64,000 nt of DNA, taken from the NCBI GenBank assembly GCA_033675265.1, contig JAUJYZ010000416.1, positions 232,501 through 296,500 on the forward strand. The letters are read 5' to 3'. The DNA comes from Actinostola sp. cb2023. Lineage: Eukaryota > Cnidaria > Anthozoa > Actiniaria > Actinostolidae. Both the position numbers and the translations under genes were made by a program. Shown here in pieces: positions 9,472-20,223 of the stretch (its first letter is position 1; the number at the start of each line of letters is the position of its first letter). Below the pieces are notes generated by a model. The model saw only the letters and a program-made list of their open reading frames with translations. It searched no databases and was not told the origin of the DNA.

Positions 9472-11389
9472 GGTAAAAGTAGAATGCTCAGTCCCACACT
9501 GCGACTTCAAGACCGACGACGTATCAGAAGCAATAGCTATTGCCCTCCTAGCAAACCACGGACTGGCCCATCAAAGCACACCGCCTGCCATCGCTCGTGG
9601 TCCAAAACTCGATCGGCCAAAAGTCAATGTTGGCGTATCAACCGAGGGGTGGAACGTGTTTGTCCGCCGCTGGGAAGTCTTTCGCACTGGATCAGGTATC
9701 GACAATGCATCAGCGCCCGCCCAGTTATTTCAATGTGCAGGAATAGAGCTCGGTGATAACATCCTAAAAGCCAACCCAGATGCCGCCTCAGACAACCTGC
9801 CACAACTGCTTGCGGACAAGCGTTCCCTAGCAGTCATACCGGTCGCCACTGGTGTCCTGCGCACCGAGCTACTTCAACTACGACAGGAACGCGATGAGGC
9901 ATTCCGTGCTTTCACAGCAAGAATGCGTGGAAAAGCCGAGACATGCGCCTTCGCCACAAAGTGTGAGTGTGGTAAGAGCGTCGACTACACCAACCAAGTC
10001 ATCCGAGACGTTCTCCTCAATGGAATATCCGACCCAGACATCCGCCGTGAAGTACTAGGGACCAAGGACATCCTGAAGACACCGGTTAACGACGTGGTCT
10101 CCCTGGTAGAGAACAAGGAGATGGCTCGTAACGCCCTCCCCTCATCAACCCTATACGCTGTGTCGTCATTCCGACGACAACAGAACCCGCTGACAGGTAC
10201 CACTGCTGCACCTCCATCCCACGCAGATCGGCCTCCTACTCACGCAGATGGGGGTAAAGAAGCAAGGTGCCCAGACTGCAAAAACCTCTTCAAGATCTTC
10301 ACAGAGGGGGCCCGGGGCTGGAACACCAAACCCCATCAAGTCTGCGTCAGCTGCTACAGAGCCCGCCGTCGCAGCAAGCGCCCGCTTCAAGCTCCCCCGG
10401 CATCCCCAACCTCTGTCCAGGCAGCCTTAGAACCAGACCCGATATCTCAAGTCGCAGCATTCCAACCCCATTCGGTCCGTTCCCCACACCCACGACGCCG
10501 ACAGCGAAGACATCGCCGTAGACGCGCCTCAGCTACACACAGCACCGTCGACAGACGCTCACCCGTAGTACTCGACCATCACGTCTTCACTAAGGGCGAG
10601 TGGAAATGGGCTCGTCTCCGAGCCCACCCTAGAGTCTCAATCACCATCTCAGTTGACATCTTAGCCCCGGCTCAACATGGTAGTCCTGCTCACAAGTCGG
10701 AAGCCGAGGTCTCGGCTGTCGTGGACACTGGTGCACAATCCGACTTATGGTCACTGGCGGACTTCCTAGCATGCGGGTTCTCACGCGACGAACTAAACCC
10801 TGTCAGCCTTGGCCTGTCAGTCGCCAACCGCTCCCCCATATCGATCGAAGGAGCGTTTTTCGCCAGGCTCACAGGAAAATCCCGTAATGGCGAGGTGACG
10901 TCATGCCGCTCCATGGTATACGTTAGCAGCTCCGTCAACGCAATGTACCTCTCGTGTGAGTCATTACTCAACTTTGGCATCTTATCGCATGACTTCCCGT
11001 CATTCGACAATGCAAGCACACCAAGCGAGAGGTGCCACACCGATGACCATGAAGTCCCTAACACCCCGTGCGAGCTACCGCCAATCAACGCCACACGGTC
11101 AATTAACGACGGCTGTAATGCACCAAGCACCTTATGCAACGCGACATGCTCATGCCCGCAACGTGAAGTTGCGCCTCCACGCCCATCTGAACTGCCGTTC
11201 CCTTGCACATCAGACAATAACGGGCGGATGAAGACGTGGTTACTCGACAGCTACGCCTCCTCCACATTTAACACATGCCCCCACCGGGCATTACCCTGCA
11301 TGGAGGGGCCACCTGTTGAGATGCACATCGACCCAGCTGCCACACCCAAGGCATGCCATACCCCGGCTAACGTGCCCCTACATTGGTAG
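9470..11389 (+). CDS. Gag plus aspartic protease region of Ty3/gypsy element
   Basis: A 639-codon ORF starts within the PBS. The amino end has a Cys/His motif (C-x4-C then H-x4-H, residues about 6-34). A zinc-ribbon-like CPDCKNLF...CVSC lies near residues 267-295, followed by a basic tail. A retropepsin active site, VVDTGAQSD, is near residue 419. The frame ends at TAG 11387-11389, but the same frame continues directly into reverse transcriptase, so the stop is either a leaky gag-pol boundary or a nonsense mutation. The protease precedes RT as expected for Metaviridae-type order. Confidence 0.85.
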   Translation: MVKVECSVPHCDFKTDDVSEAIAIALLANHGLAHQSTPPAIARGPKLDRPKVNVGVSTEGWNVFVRRWEVFRTGSGIDNASAPAQLFQCAGIELGDNILKANPDAASDNLPQLLADKRSLAVIPVATGVLRTELLQLRQERDEAFRAFTARMRGKAETCAFATKCECGKSVDYTNQVIRDVLLNGISDPDIRREVLGTKDILKTPVNDVVSLVENKEMARNALPSSTLYAVSSFRRQQNPLTGTTAAPPSHADRPPTHADGGKEARCPDCKNLFKIFTEGARGWNTKPHQVCVSCYRARRRSKRPLQAPPASPTSVQAALEPDPISQVAAFQPHSVRSPHPRRRQRRHRRRRASATHSTVDRRSPVVLDHHVFTKGEWKWARLRAHPRVSITISVDILAPAQHGSPAHKSEAEVSAVVDTGAQSDLWSLADFLACGFSRDELNPVSLGLSVANRSPISIEGAFFARLTGKSRNGEVTSCRSMVYVSSSVNAMYLSCESLLNFGILSHDFPSFDNASTPSERCHTDDHEVPNTPCELPPINATRSINDGCNAPSTLCNATCSCPQREVAPPRPSELPFPCTSDNNGRMKTWLLDSYASSTFNTCPHRALPCMEGPPVEMHIDPAATPKACHTPANVPLHW

Positions 11390-12091
11390 CAGCGAGTATA
11401 TGATGACCTGCTCCGTGACGAAGCTCTTGGTGTTATTGAACGCGTGTCGTACGGCGTACCTGTGACGTGGTGCCACCGCATGGTGGTAACACGAAAGCAT
11501 GACGGCTCTGCTCGTCGCAAAGTTGACCTTTCACCACTAAATAAGTTCTGTCAACGGGAGACATTTGCCATGGAGTCGCCCTTCCATCTCACACGTCGCA
11601 TCCCAAAGGACACGTGGAAGACAGTCACAGACGCATGGAACGGCTACCACAGTGTCCCCCTGCGCCAATCTGATCGCCACCTGACCACCTTTATCATACC
11701 GTTTGGCCGCTGGCGATATACACGGGTCCCTCAAGGATTCCTCTCGTCAGGAGACGGTTACAACCGCCGCTTTGACGCCATCTTATCGACCTTTGAGCGC
11801 AAGGAACGCTGCGTCGACGACACCATACACTACGACTCTGACCTGGAACAGCATTGGTGGAGGACCATCGACCTGCTCACACGCGTCGGCCAAGCTGGTA
11901 TCGTGCTGAACCCAGACAAATTCCAATTTGCAAAGAAGAGCGTAGATTTTGCAGGCTTCAGAGTGTCAACCTCCACTATCGAACCACTCCCAAAATATAT
12001 TGACGCGATCAGAGACTTCCCCACTCCAACTTCTACCACCGATATCAGAAGCTGGTTTGGCCTCGTTAACCAGGTGGCAAACTACGCTTAA
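11390..12091 (+). pseudogene. Reverse transcriptase of Ty3/gypsy element
   Basis: The frame continues without a start codon after the TAG at 11387. RT motifs appear in order: RKVDLSPLNKFC, DAWNGYHSVPL (first catalytic Asp), VPQGFLSSGDGYNRR and CVDDTIHYD, in which the usual Tyr/Phe before the VDD is Cys. The frame stops at TAA 12089-12091, and homologous RT sequence resumes after about 20 bp in another frame, so a one-base indel near 12100-12125 has broken pol. Confidence 0.85.
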
Positions 12092-12126
12092 CTACGCCAC
12101 ACAATGGCGCCATTCAACCCTTCCTC

Positions 12127-13047
12127 AGTCCACGCTACAAGTTCTCTTGTTCCCCCGAATTAGAGGAGGCCTTCCAGGCGTCTAAAGAAGCCATCATTGA
12201 AGCCATCCGTCTGGGTGTGGAGATCTTCGACATGCAGAGGCGCACCTGTCTTCGCCCTGACTGGTCAAGACGCGGGATCGGCTACTTCCTTCTCCAGCAA
12301 CACTGCAACTGCCCCTTCGGCATCCCAGACTGCTGCACCGGAGGATGGCGGATCACCCTGGCAGGCTCACGATTCCTGACTACTGCGGAACAACGCTATG
12401 CAGCCATCGAAGGGGAAGCCCTGGCCGTGGCCTGGGGTCTCGAGCAATCCCGATACTTCACACAAGGTTGTGACAACCTCATTATCATCACAGACCATAA
12501 GCCTCTAGTAAAGATCTTTGGCGACCGAACGTTGGACGAGATCAGCAACTTACCCTTATTCCGCCTCAAACAGCGCACCCTCCCATGGCGCTTCGACATT
12601 GAACACCTACCTGGCAAGTACAACTATGCGGCTGATGCAACGTCGAGGCATCCTTCACCATCAGGCTCCGCAAATAGTACCTCACTCGGATTGCCTAGCA
12701 TTCCCGACATAGTAGAGTCGGCACTGATGGCGTCTATCTGCAACGAAACTCAGGAGCTCGGTATCATCTCATGGTCCTTTATCGCGCAAGAGACGGCTGC
12801 GGACACATCATTGAGCCACATACTGAAGCTTATTGAGGAAGGTGGCCAACATTTTGACAGCAACGACCCCGCCCTCGCACCCTTCTGGCCCATTCGTGAG
12901 TCCATCTACATCCAGCATGGCGTTCTCTTGTATCAGGACCGCGTCGTGGTTCCCTCATCACTCCGCCACCGAGTCCTGCAGCACCTCCACGCAGCTCACC
13001 AAGGGACCTCAACGATGGAACAGCGCGCCCGCGCCATGGTTTACTAG
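12127..13047 (+). pseudogene. RNase H and integrase zinc-finger region
   Basis: This frame follows the indel. It contains the RT connection (ELEEAFQASKEAI) and RNase H motifs including AIEGEALAVAWGLEQSRYF and ITDHKPLV. HLPGKYNYAADATSRHP marks the end of RNase H. The integrase HHCC finger begins at HRVLQHLHAAHQG. The frame is interrupted by TAG 13045-13047, where relatives have Trp (VYW-P-G), so this is a simple nonsense change. Integrase then continues in frame. Confidence 0.8.
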
Positions 13048-14373
13048 CCGGGGATGTCGAAGGACATTCGTGAAACCAGAGAAGGATGCGCTGACTGCAA
13101 CAAAAATGCGCCGTCACAGGCTACCACACCCCCTCTACCTTCCCCACCACCATCAACCCCATTTGAAGCAGTGTTTGCCGACTTCTTCGACTACGGTGGC
13201 CGTCACTACCTTGTAGTAGGAGACCGCCTCTCAGGCTGGGTGGAGGTATTTGTGTCAACAGCAGGCACCAACATCGCAGGCGCTGCCGGTCTGATTCGCC
13301 ACCTCCGTTCATTCTTCGCCACGTTTGGTGTACCAGAAGAACTCTCCAGCGACGGTGGCCCAGAGTTTACAGCAGGTTGTACAGAGGCCTTTCTCCATCT
13401 CTGGGGCATACGACACCGTGTCTCCTCCGCCTACTTCCCTCAATCGAATGGCAGATCAGAGGTGGCAGTAAAAACTGCTAAGCGCCTTCTAATGTCGAAC
13501 ACTGGTCCACCAGGCAGCCTTGACCATGACCATTTCTTGCGTGCAATACTACAATTACGCAACACCCCTGACCCGGATTGTAACATCTCGCCAGCGCAGA
13601 TCGTGTTTGGCCGTCCCCTTCGAGATACACTCTCCTTCGTCAACAGATTGGAGAAGTACTCAAATCCGAACGTCCGCCCACTTTGGCGCCAGGCGTTGGC
13701 CGCTAAGGAGGAGGCTCTACGCTCACGGATGACCCGCACTACTGAGTCTCTGAAAGAACACTCGCGACCTCTTCGTCCGCTAGCTATCGGCGAAAGAGTA
13801 TTTCTCCAGAACCAGCAAGGAGCCAGTCCAAACAAATGGGACAGATCAGGGATAGTCATGGAATTTCCAGGACACGACCAGTATCGGGTCAAGGTAGATG
13901 GATCTGGACGCCTGACGCTGCGCAACCGTCGCTTTCTTCGCGCCTATACACCGGCCACTCCATCTATCCAGCAGCAGCATTCACCCCTCCGTACAACCGA
14001 ACAACAGCACTCCAACCTGAGCCCCATGATGGTCCCGTCACACTCAAAGGAGACTACACTAACTTCACCTATAACGGCTGCACCTCGTAGCCTACGGATG
14101 ATACTCCTAATCCAGAGTGCCCCACAACCACTGGAGATACTCCTTCAGCTATTAATCCTTTGGGTGTCCGAAACGACCCCGGCACCCCCCATGCCACAGG
14201 CATCGGCACCACAGCCACAGCCACGCCGTGAACGTCGGCCGCCGAAAACGCTACGAACCCGAGACGGGCCACTGGATAGAACATTGAACATTAAGTCCGT
14301 TAACCTACGGTTTATCGTAGATTCTCGGACTGGGGGGGATGCAGAGCTACCGCTGACCTCCTCAGTCTTGTGA
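13048..14373 (+). pseudogene. Integrase of Ty3/gypsy element
   Basis: In frame with the preceding segment, it starts with the C-x2-C half of the zinc finger (GCADC). The DDE core follows: FADFFDYGGRHYLVVGD, then SSDGGPEF and NGRSEVAVKTAKR, so all three acidic residues are present. A basic carboxy-terminal domain and a Pro/Gln-rich tail end inside the 3' LTR. There is no chromodomain that I can recognise. The catalytic core looks intact, but pol as a whole is broken. Confidence 0.85.
14328..14339 (+). promoter_or_regulatory. Polypurine tract of LTR element
   Basis: GGACTGGGGGGGA lies immediately before the TG that opens the 3' LTR, in the position of the plus-strand primer. Confidence 0.75.
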
Positions 14374-14641
14374 CCTTTTATAGTAAGACCGCTGACCAGA
14401 GTATGGCGAGTCGGCCATGTTTGTTTTAGTTAAAGTTTGTATTTACTCTACGTCTCTAGCATTTCGTCACACTTGTACACTTTAATACATAGCAGAGTTC
14501 TTGTAAGTATTTACATCGTTTTAACTGTTTAGCTTTCGCCTTAATATTTTCATATTGTAATACTATTGCCTCATTTTACGATAGAATGATTCCTTCATCG
14601 TTGTTAATAAACTGACTTGATATTCGAGAAGGCTCTTTCTT
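14340..14641 (+). repeat. 3' LTR of Ty3/gypsy element
   Basis: 302 bp, almost identical to 9156-9457 with about ten substitutions seen by eye, so the insertion is moderately recent. Flanks are TATGT on the left and CACATGTG on the right; a clean target duplication is not obvious, although ATGT is shared. Confidence 0.9.
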
Positions 14642-14969
14642 CACATGTGTTTCCGTTTGACGTGTTTGCTAATTTTAAATTTGGGTATCCATTGTTGTTA
14701 TGGAAAACTTTCCTGAGGTGGGTGAGTTCTTCTTCAAGTAGTTTATCAGTCGAGCAGATCGTATACACTCTATTGATTAGCCCTCTGAGTGTGCCTCTCT
14801 TCCATGTGGCAGGTGCTGCTGTTGACCAATGGATGTAAAGATCAGTATGAGTATTATTTCTATAGACAGTGGTCTCAAACCTGTCTTGGATGGCGACATA
14901 TCGTCGCCGAAATATACTAGTTCATAACATCATCAAAATGTATTCACTTCTCGTTTTCGCTTTCCTTAT
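14642..14969 (-). pseudogene. Penelope-like element, RT carboxy end (other half of split copy)
   Basis: The minus strand reads FETTVYRNNTHTDLYIHW, then WKRGTLRGLINRVYTICS and HLRKVFHNNNGYP, which are the typical end of the Penelope RT and its thumb. The outer edge (14889-14969) is the inverted partner of 8455-8541. The LTR element at 9156-14641 inserted between this RT end and the GIY-YIG part. Confidence 0.8.
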
Positions 14970-15348
14970 CAAATTGTATGTCGATAAATTCACATGTATC
15001 TATGTACTTAGTTAGTGATGGGAACCCCCGGGTGGGAACCTTTTCAGATTAATTAATCAATTAACCGAATTAAACAACTTAGACACAAACAGAGGTTATT
15101 CACTTTACGTTTAAGTTTAACGTTAACTATCCACATCGTAGCTCAGTCGCTGAATTACATGGATGATCAGTAAATTGTGTTAGAATTTGGGACGAATTTG
15201 TGAATACTGCGCGCATTTTAATTTTAATTACCTCCGTCAAAGACAAATATATATCATGCGTAAAAGCAATTATAACTATAATTGGGTTCGACTCTATTTT
15301 TACGTAAAATCATATTCACAAAAGCGGTTCCGTTTCTTTTGGTCTTAG
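14970..15348. other. Intron sequence without recognised features
   Basis: AT-rich sequence leading to a TTTTGGTCTTAG acceptor. Nothing else was identified. Confidence 0.5.
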
Positions 15349-15614
15349 GATCATATATATACATCGAGGGATCAGATAGTAAACCTGGCGACAAAGCAAG
15401 ACTTGCGAGCGGATGGCTGAGTGCCAAAGAAACCCTATGCTTACAGTTCTGGTACCATATGTACGGCAGGGATATTGGTTCTCTGAGAATACTAATGAAA
15501 ACCAATCAGTCAGAAGACGTCTGGCCTGTCATCTGGCACGAGAAGGGAAACGAAGGCGACGTGTGGAGATTTGGACAGACACCTCTAAAACCAGACGGGA
15601 TGAATAAATATCAG
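15349..15614 (+). CDS. Exon: MAM domain, central segment
   Basis: A phase 1-0 exon of 266 bp. It starts SYIYIEGSDSKPGDKARLAS, matching the YxYxEASxxxxGxxARL core of MAM. It then has CLQFWYHMYG, GSLRILMK and VWRFGQTPL, the conserved strands of the domain. It ends with CAG before GTACAG. Confidence 0.92.
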
Positions 15615-16034
15615 GTACAGGGTTTGGGGTAATACGACAAGTATGTGTCCCTCGTCTGTTTGATAAGTTTAATTGACTACAATTAGTCCTGTCAAAACTG
15701 CGCGCTCTTGGTATGTGTACATTTCGTGTAGATTGTGTGTGAATTGTAAATTAAATTTACTCGACATTTACACGAAATTTATACGATATTTATACTGGTC
15801 AAGAGCTAACGTGCATATATGCACGTGATGTCAATTATGTGTAAATTTCGTAGAAAAAATATTATATTAGTAACTTAAAACATAAAACAAAAACAGATCA
15901 CTTAGATAAATGAAATAAACAAGTTAACATTTATGTATTCCCCTAGTCTTACATTTCTTTAATATATGTGCACTCGGTTGAAAATATAAACCTCTAAACT
16001 TTATAATTACTGAAATAATTATCCTGTCTTGTAG

Positions 16035-16134
16035 ATCATTATAGAAGGTGAAGCTAAAGGAGGATTCAAGGGAGATATTGCAGTAGATGATATTAAAGTA
16101 TATGATGGATCATGTCACAAAATAATTTATGATA
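16035..16134 (+). CDS. Exon: MAM domain, final segment
   Basis: A phase 0-1 exon of 100 bp reads IIIEGEAKGGFKGDIAVDDI and then a Cys. This is the conserved MAM ending F-E-x-x-x-G-x(3)-G-x-I-A-x-D-D-I. The donor is GTAAGT. Confidence 0.92.
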
Positions 16135-16576
16135 GTAAGTGTTTATTAGCTGCACCTGATTTGCTTTGTTATTGACGGTGTCTTTAATCTACAAGGCCGA
16201 TGGGGGAAGCGCGGCTTTGAGAACATACTCCGTAACTTATTACTTTCAGTAGAGAAAACTTCGGTGGTCAAATACTATAGTCGCGATCGACCATTAATGT
16301 GTTGATTAGTCAACTTTATAACGCTTGTCAATATGGCTTTGAAAATTCAAGCAAGAGTCTGATGCCAGTGTGATTGATGCAATCTTAGCTTGAGTTTCTA
16401 GCTTGTTCCCAATCCTAGTTATGAACATACCAAGAAATGGAAGTGTTTATTGCTGGGTTTCAATCAGCTGAATCTCAATATCTGGCCCCACATTGTGTTG
16501 ACACACTGGCCCACTATTTTCTTTCAGGCATAGACGCGAATGTTAGCTAATGTTGTGCTAAATACTAATTGGAGCC

Positions 16577-16646
16577 TGACAACAATTTTGCATCTTCAAC
16601 CTTAGTTTTAATAAAAACTAAGGTTGAAGATACAAAATTGTTGTCA
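16577..16646. repeat. Near-perfect 33-bp-stem hairpin
   Basis: TGACAACAATTTTG and CATCTTCAACCTTAGTTTT pair with the facing sequence around a three-base loop, with one mismatch. TAATTGGAGCC recurs on both sides (16567 and 16680). It is a short inverted repeat of unknown origin; the loop is too small for a typical microRNA precursor. Confidence 0.75.
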
Positions 16647-17060
16647 TGAATTATCGAACCTACAAACCGACATTATATTTAATTGGAGCCAGTTCATCCA
16701 TGGATGTCGCAATGTTAATTTGCAATGCGACACTCGGTCGCTGCAGGACAGTTGCTTGTGCGTTTTTCTTCCATTAATTGTAAATGTTTTAGTACAGCAA
16801 TATTTGTCCATATGAATCTACAACTAATATGATGACCTGGCATTACTTATTACAAACAAGCCTGAAGCGAATTAAACAAGTACAGTCGAGGCGAGACGAT
16901 AACTTAATTTTCCAGTAATGTTCATGAAGGAACGGATTTAGACGCTTTTGTCTGACAGAACGGTAACGGTTTTACTCTTAATGAATGATTGTCTATGGTG
17001 AAACATCTGATCTCTGCATCATGGTCCTCAGTAATGTTTTCAAGTGTGTTGTTATTGCTC

Positions 17061-17967
<907 letters not shown>

Positions 17968-18028
17968 GATTTTGTCTTTAATTTTGGTCAATATAATTGA
18001 TCCGCATAATTATATTCTTACTTTCCAG

Positions 18029-18264
18029 AACATATGTCAGTTTGGCATTTTATGGACCGATTTCTAGAAGGTTTGATGCTAACGAACAACCGACTTGTAA
18101 ACCCTTGGAAGTGTGTTCAATACATGTCTTACTTATATCAAGGTATTTCACTCTTAGCCATAATACATGCAAACGGGACAATCTTCTCAAGTTCAGTAAT
18201 TACAGCACAGAAAAAAGGCTTCTATTTTCAACAGCTACCTGTACCTGCTGGAATAGGAATAAAG
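18029..18264 (+). CDS. Exon: diverged MAM-like module, central segment
   Basis: A phase 1-0 exon of 236 bp follows TTTCCAG and ends before GTAAAC. Its phase and length mirror the other MAM central exons. The motif CVQYMSYLYQGISLLAIIH aligns with CLQFWYHMYG...SLRI of the first MAM. The amino half is not MAM-like by eye, so I call it a diverged module. No leading exon for it was found. Confidence 0.65.
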
Positions 18265-18896
18265 GTAAACGAAATACTGTCTCTTAACTGTAAATTACTT
18301 GGTATCAATCAGCTGTTTTTTTAAGTACTTGAATGTCATTGTTTAGATAAGTTCGACTGAGCCGAGGCAAACAGTGATGACAATCAACTAACGTTTAGAT
18401 ATATTTGAAACTCGCTCGATGATGGATCAGTATAAATTAAAAATAATTGAAACAAGGACATGCTTACCGGCCGCTCTTTGAATTATCACGTGACCACCAG
18501 AGACGGAATTTGCGGCTGGCTACCTTTGGAATAGACTTCCAACATAAAATAATAATGATAATTGATGTCTACAGTCTAATTGAAAACTACCAGTCACACT
18601 CTCATTTGGTCGCGTAGTGATGCAAATGGTGGTCAGGTATTATTATCTCTATTTACATGTCTATATTTCTGCCACGGGGAGTATCACTTTCATTTGCATT
18701 GCCTAACATTATTAGAAAGGTCCCAGTATTGATAACAATCAAAGTATTTATTTAACACTGCTCAAAACAAACGTTTAGGTCTACAAGAAAATCCTTCACT
18801 ATAGTTAAACTAATTAAACTACTTAAGATAAAATAGTTTATAGAAGGTTTTAAAAGTTATCTCAATACTGTCTTGTTTTCTTTTAAATTCCAACAG

Positions 18897-18993
18897 CTCA
18901 TAGATTTCCAATGGGACCGTTTGAAAAACTTCGAAGTGTCTCCAACGTTAAATAAATGCCTTCAAGTATCAGATGGTAGAAATTCATCAAAAG
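18897..18993 (+). CDS. Exon: diverged MAM-like module, final segment
   Basis: A phase 0-1 exon of 97 bp between CCAACAG and GTACAA. It encodes LIDFQWDRLKNFEVSPTLNK and a Cys, in the position of the MAM final exon but without the IAxDDI motif. The call rests on phase and place in the chain. Confidence 0.6.
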
Positions 18994-19003
18994 GTACAAA
19001 AAA

Positions 19004-19350
<347 letters not shown>

Positions 19351-19849
19351 ATAAATGTTTGCCTTATCTGTAAAATGGTCAAAATGTTGCCACATGCGTG
19401 GTGACATAATATCGATGTTTTACGTCAGAAATGTACCAAAATATTCTCCATCACGATGTCACCCCATACCCGAAGTTTGGTCGAAAAACACTTTTTGGGA
19501 GAAAATCTATGATGAAAATTAAAATGCATTTTTGTCCAGTTTACTGAGGACACATTTAGGGGGGTGGTTTGCCCCAACGTGTCTGTTGTCGGTTGAGGAC
19601 GGCATTGGAAAGTAATTTAATTTTAATTTAATCCATTTTTACTGCATGTACAAACGTAATGAATAACGATACAAATGATAAAAAAATAGTATTGGACTTG
19701 GACTTGAGCAAATTTTGTCTTTGTTTTGGGCTGTCATTGGGTTAAACTGACACATCGTTTATAGCAAAGCTTTCGCTTTCTCCTGTGTGTGCTCCACGAA
19801 TTAATATTGCTTCCAACATCTCAGCTCAAAGTTACCTCGGAACGACTAG

Positions 19850-20215
19850 CTATAGTCGTTCAGATTTAAATAACAATCCATCTTCCACACTCAGCTCTTC
19901 CTTGTAGCTCCAGTATTTCTTTGCTAACTCATCAGCTTGGTCTTTTTCTAGTGGCCAGCCTTTTAAAGCATATTCTATTGCAACTTTTGAAGACTCATCC
20001 GCAATGTGTGATGCCTTTTTGAACCTCTTCAGAGAGCTGCTTTCAAGACCAAGCTCTTCGATTACATTTACACCAATAACGTCTTTAGGTTCGCTGACTG
20101 GTTCTGTGTGGATTAGAGGGACTCTAGTCAAACAGTGAGAGATTACTTGTTGTTTACCAGGGACATAGTGTATATCAAGATCATACTTAGTCAGTTTTAG
20201 TATCATCCTATGGAC
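19850..20215 (-). pseudogene. Ty3/gypsy fragment, end of RNase H to start of integrase
   Basis: The minus strand encodes RMILKLTKYDLDIHYVPGKQ followed by CLTRVPL, the typical junction where RNase H ends. A linker leads to SVEDGLLFKSERL, matching the region before the integrase zinc finger. It is a short solo fragment that abuts the first tandem 1.3-kb unit at about 20223. Confidence 0.75.
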
Positions 20216-20223
20216 CCTCCAAT

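Noticed and set aside
16577..16646. MicroRNA precursor
   Set aside because: The stem is nearly perfect and the loop only three bases, unlike known precursors; better read as a foldback repeat.
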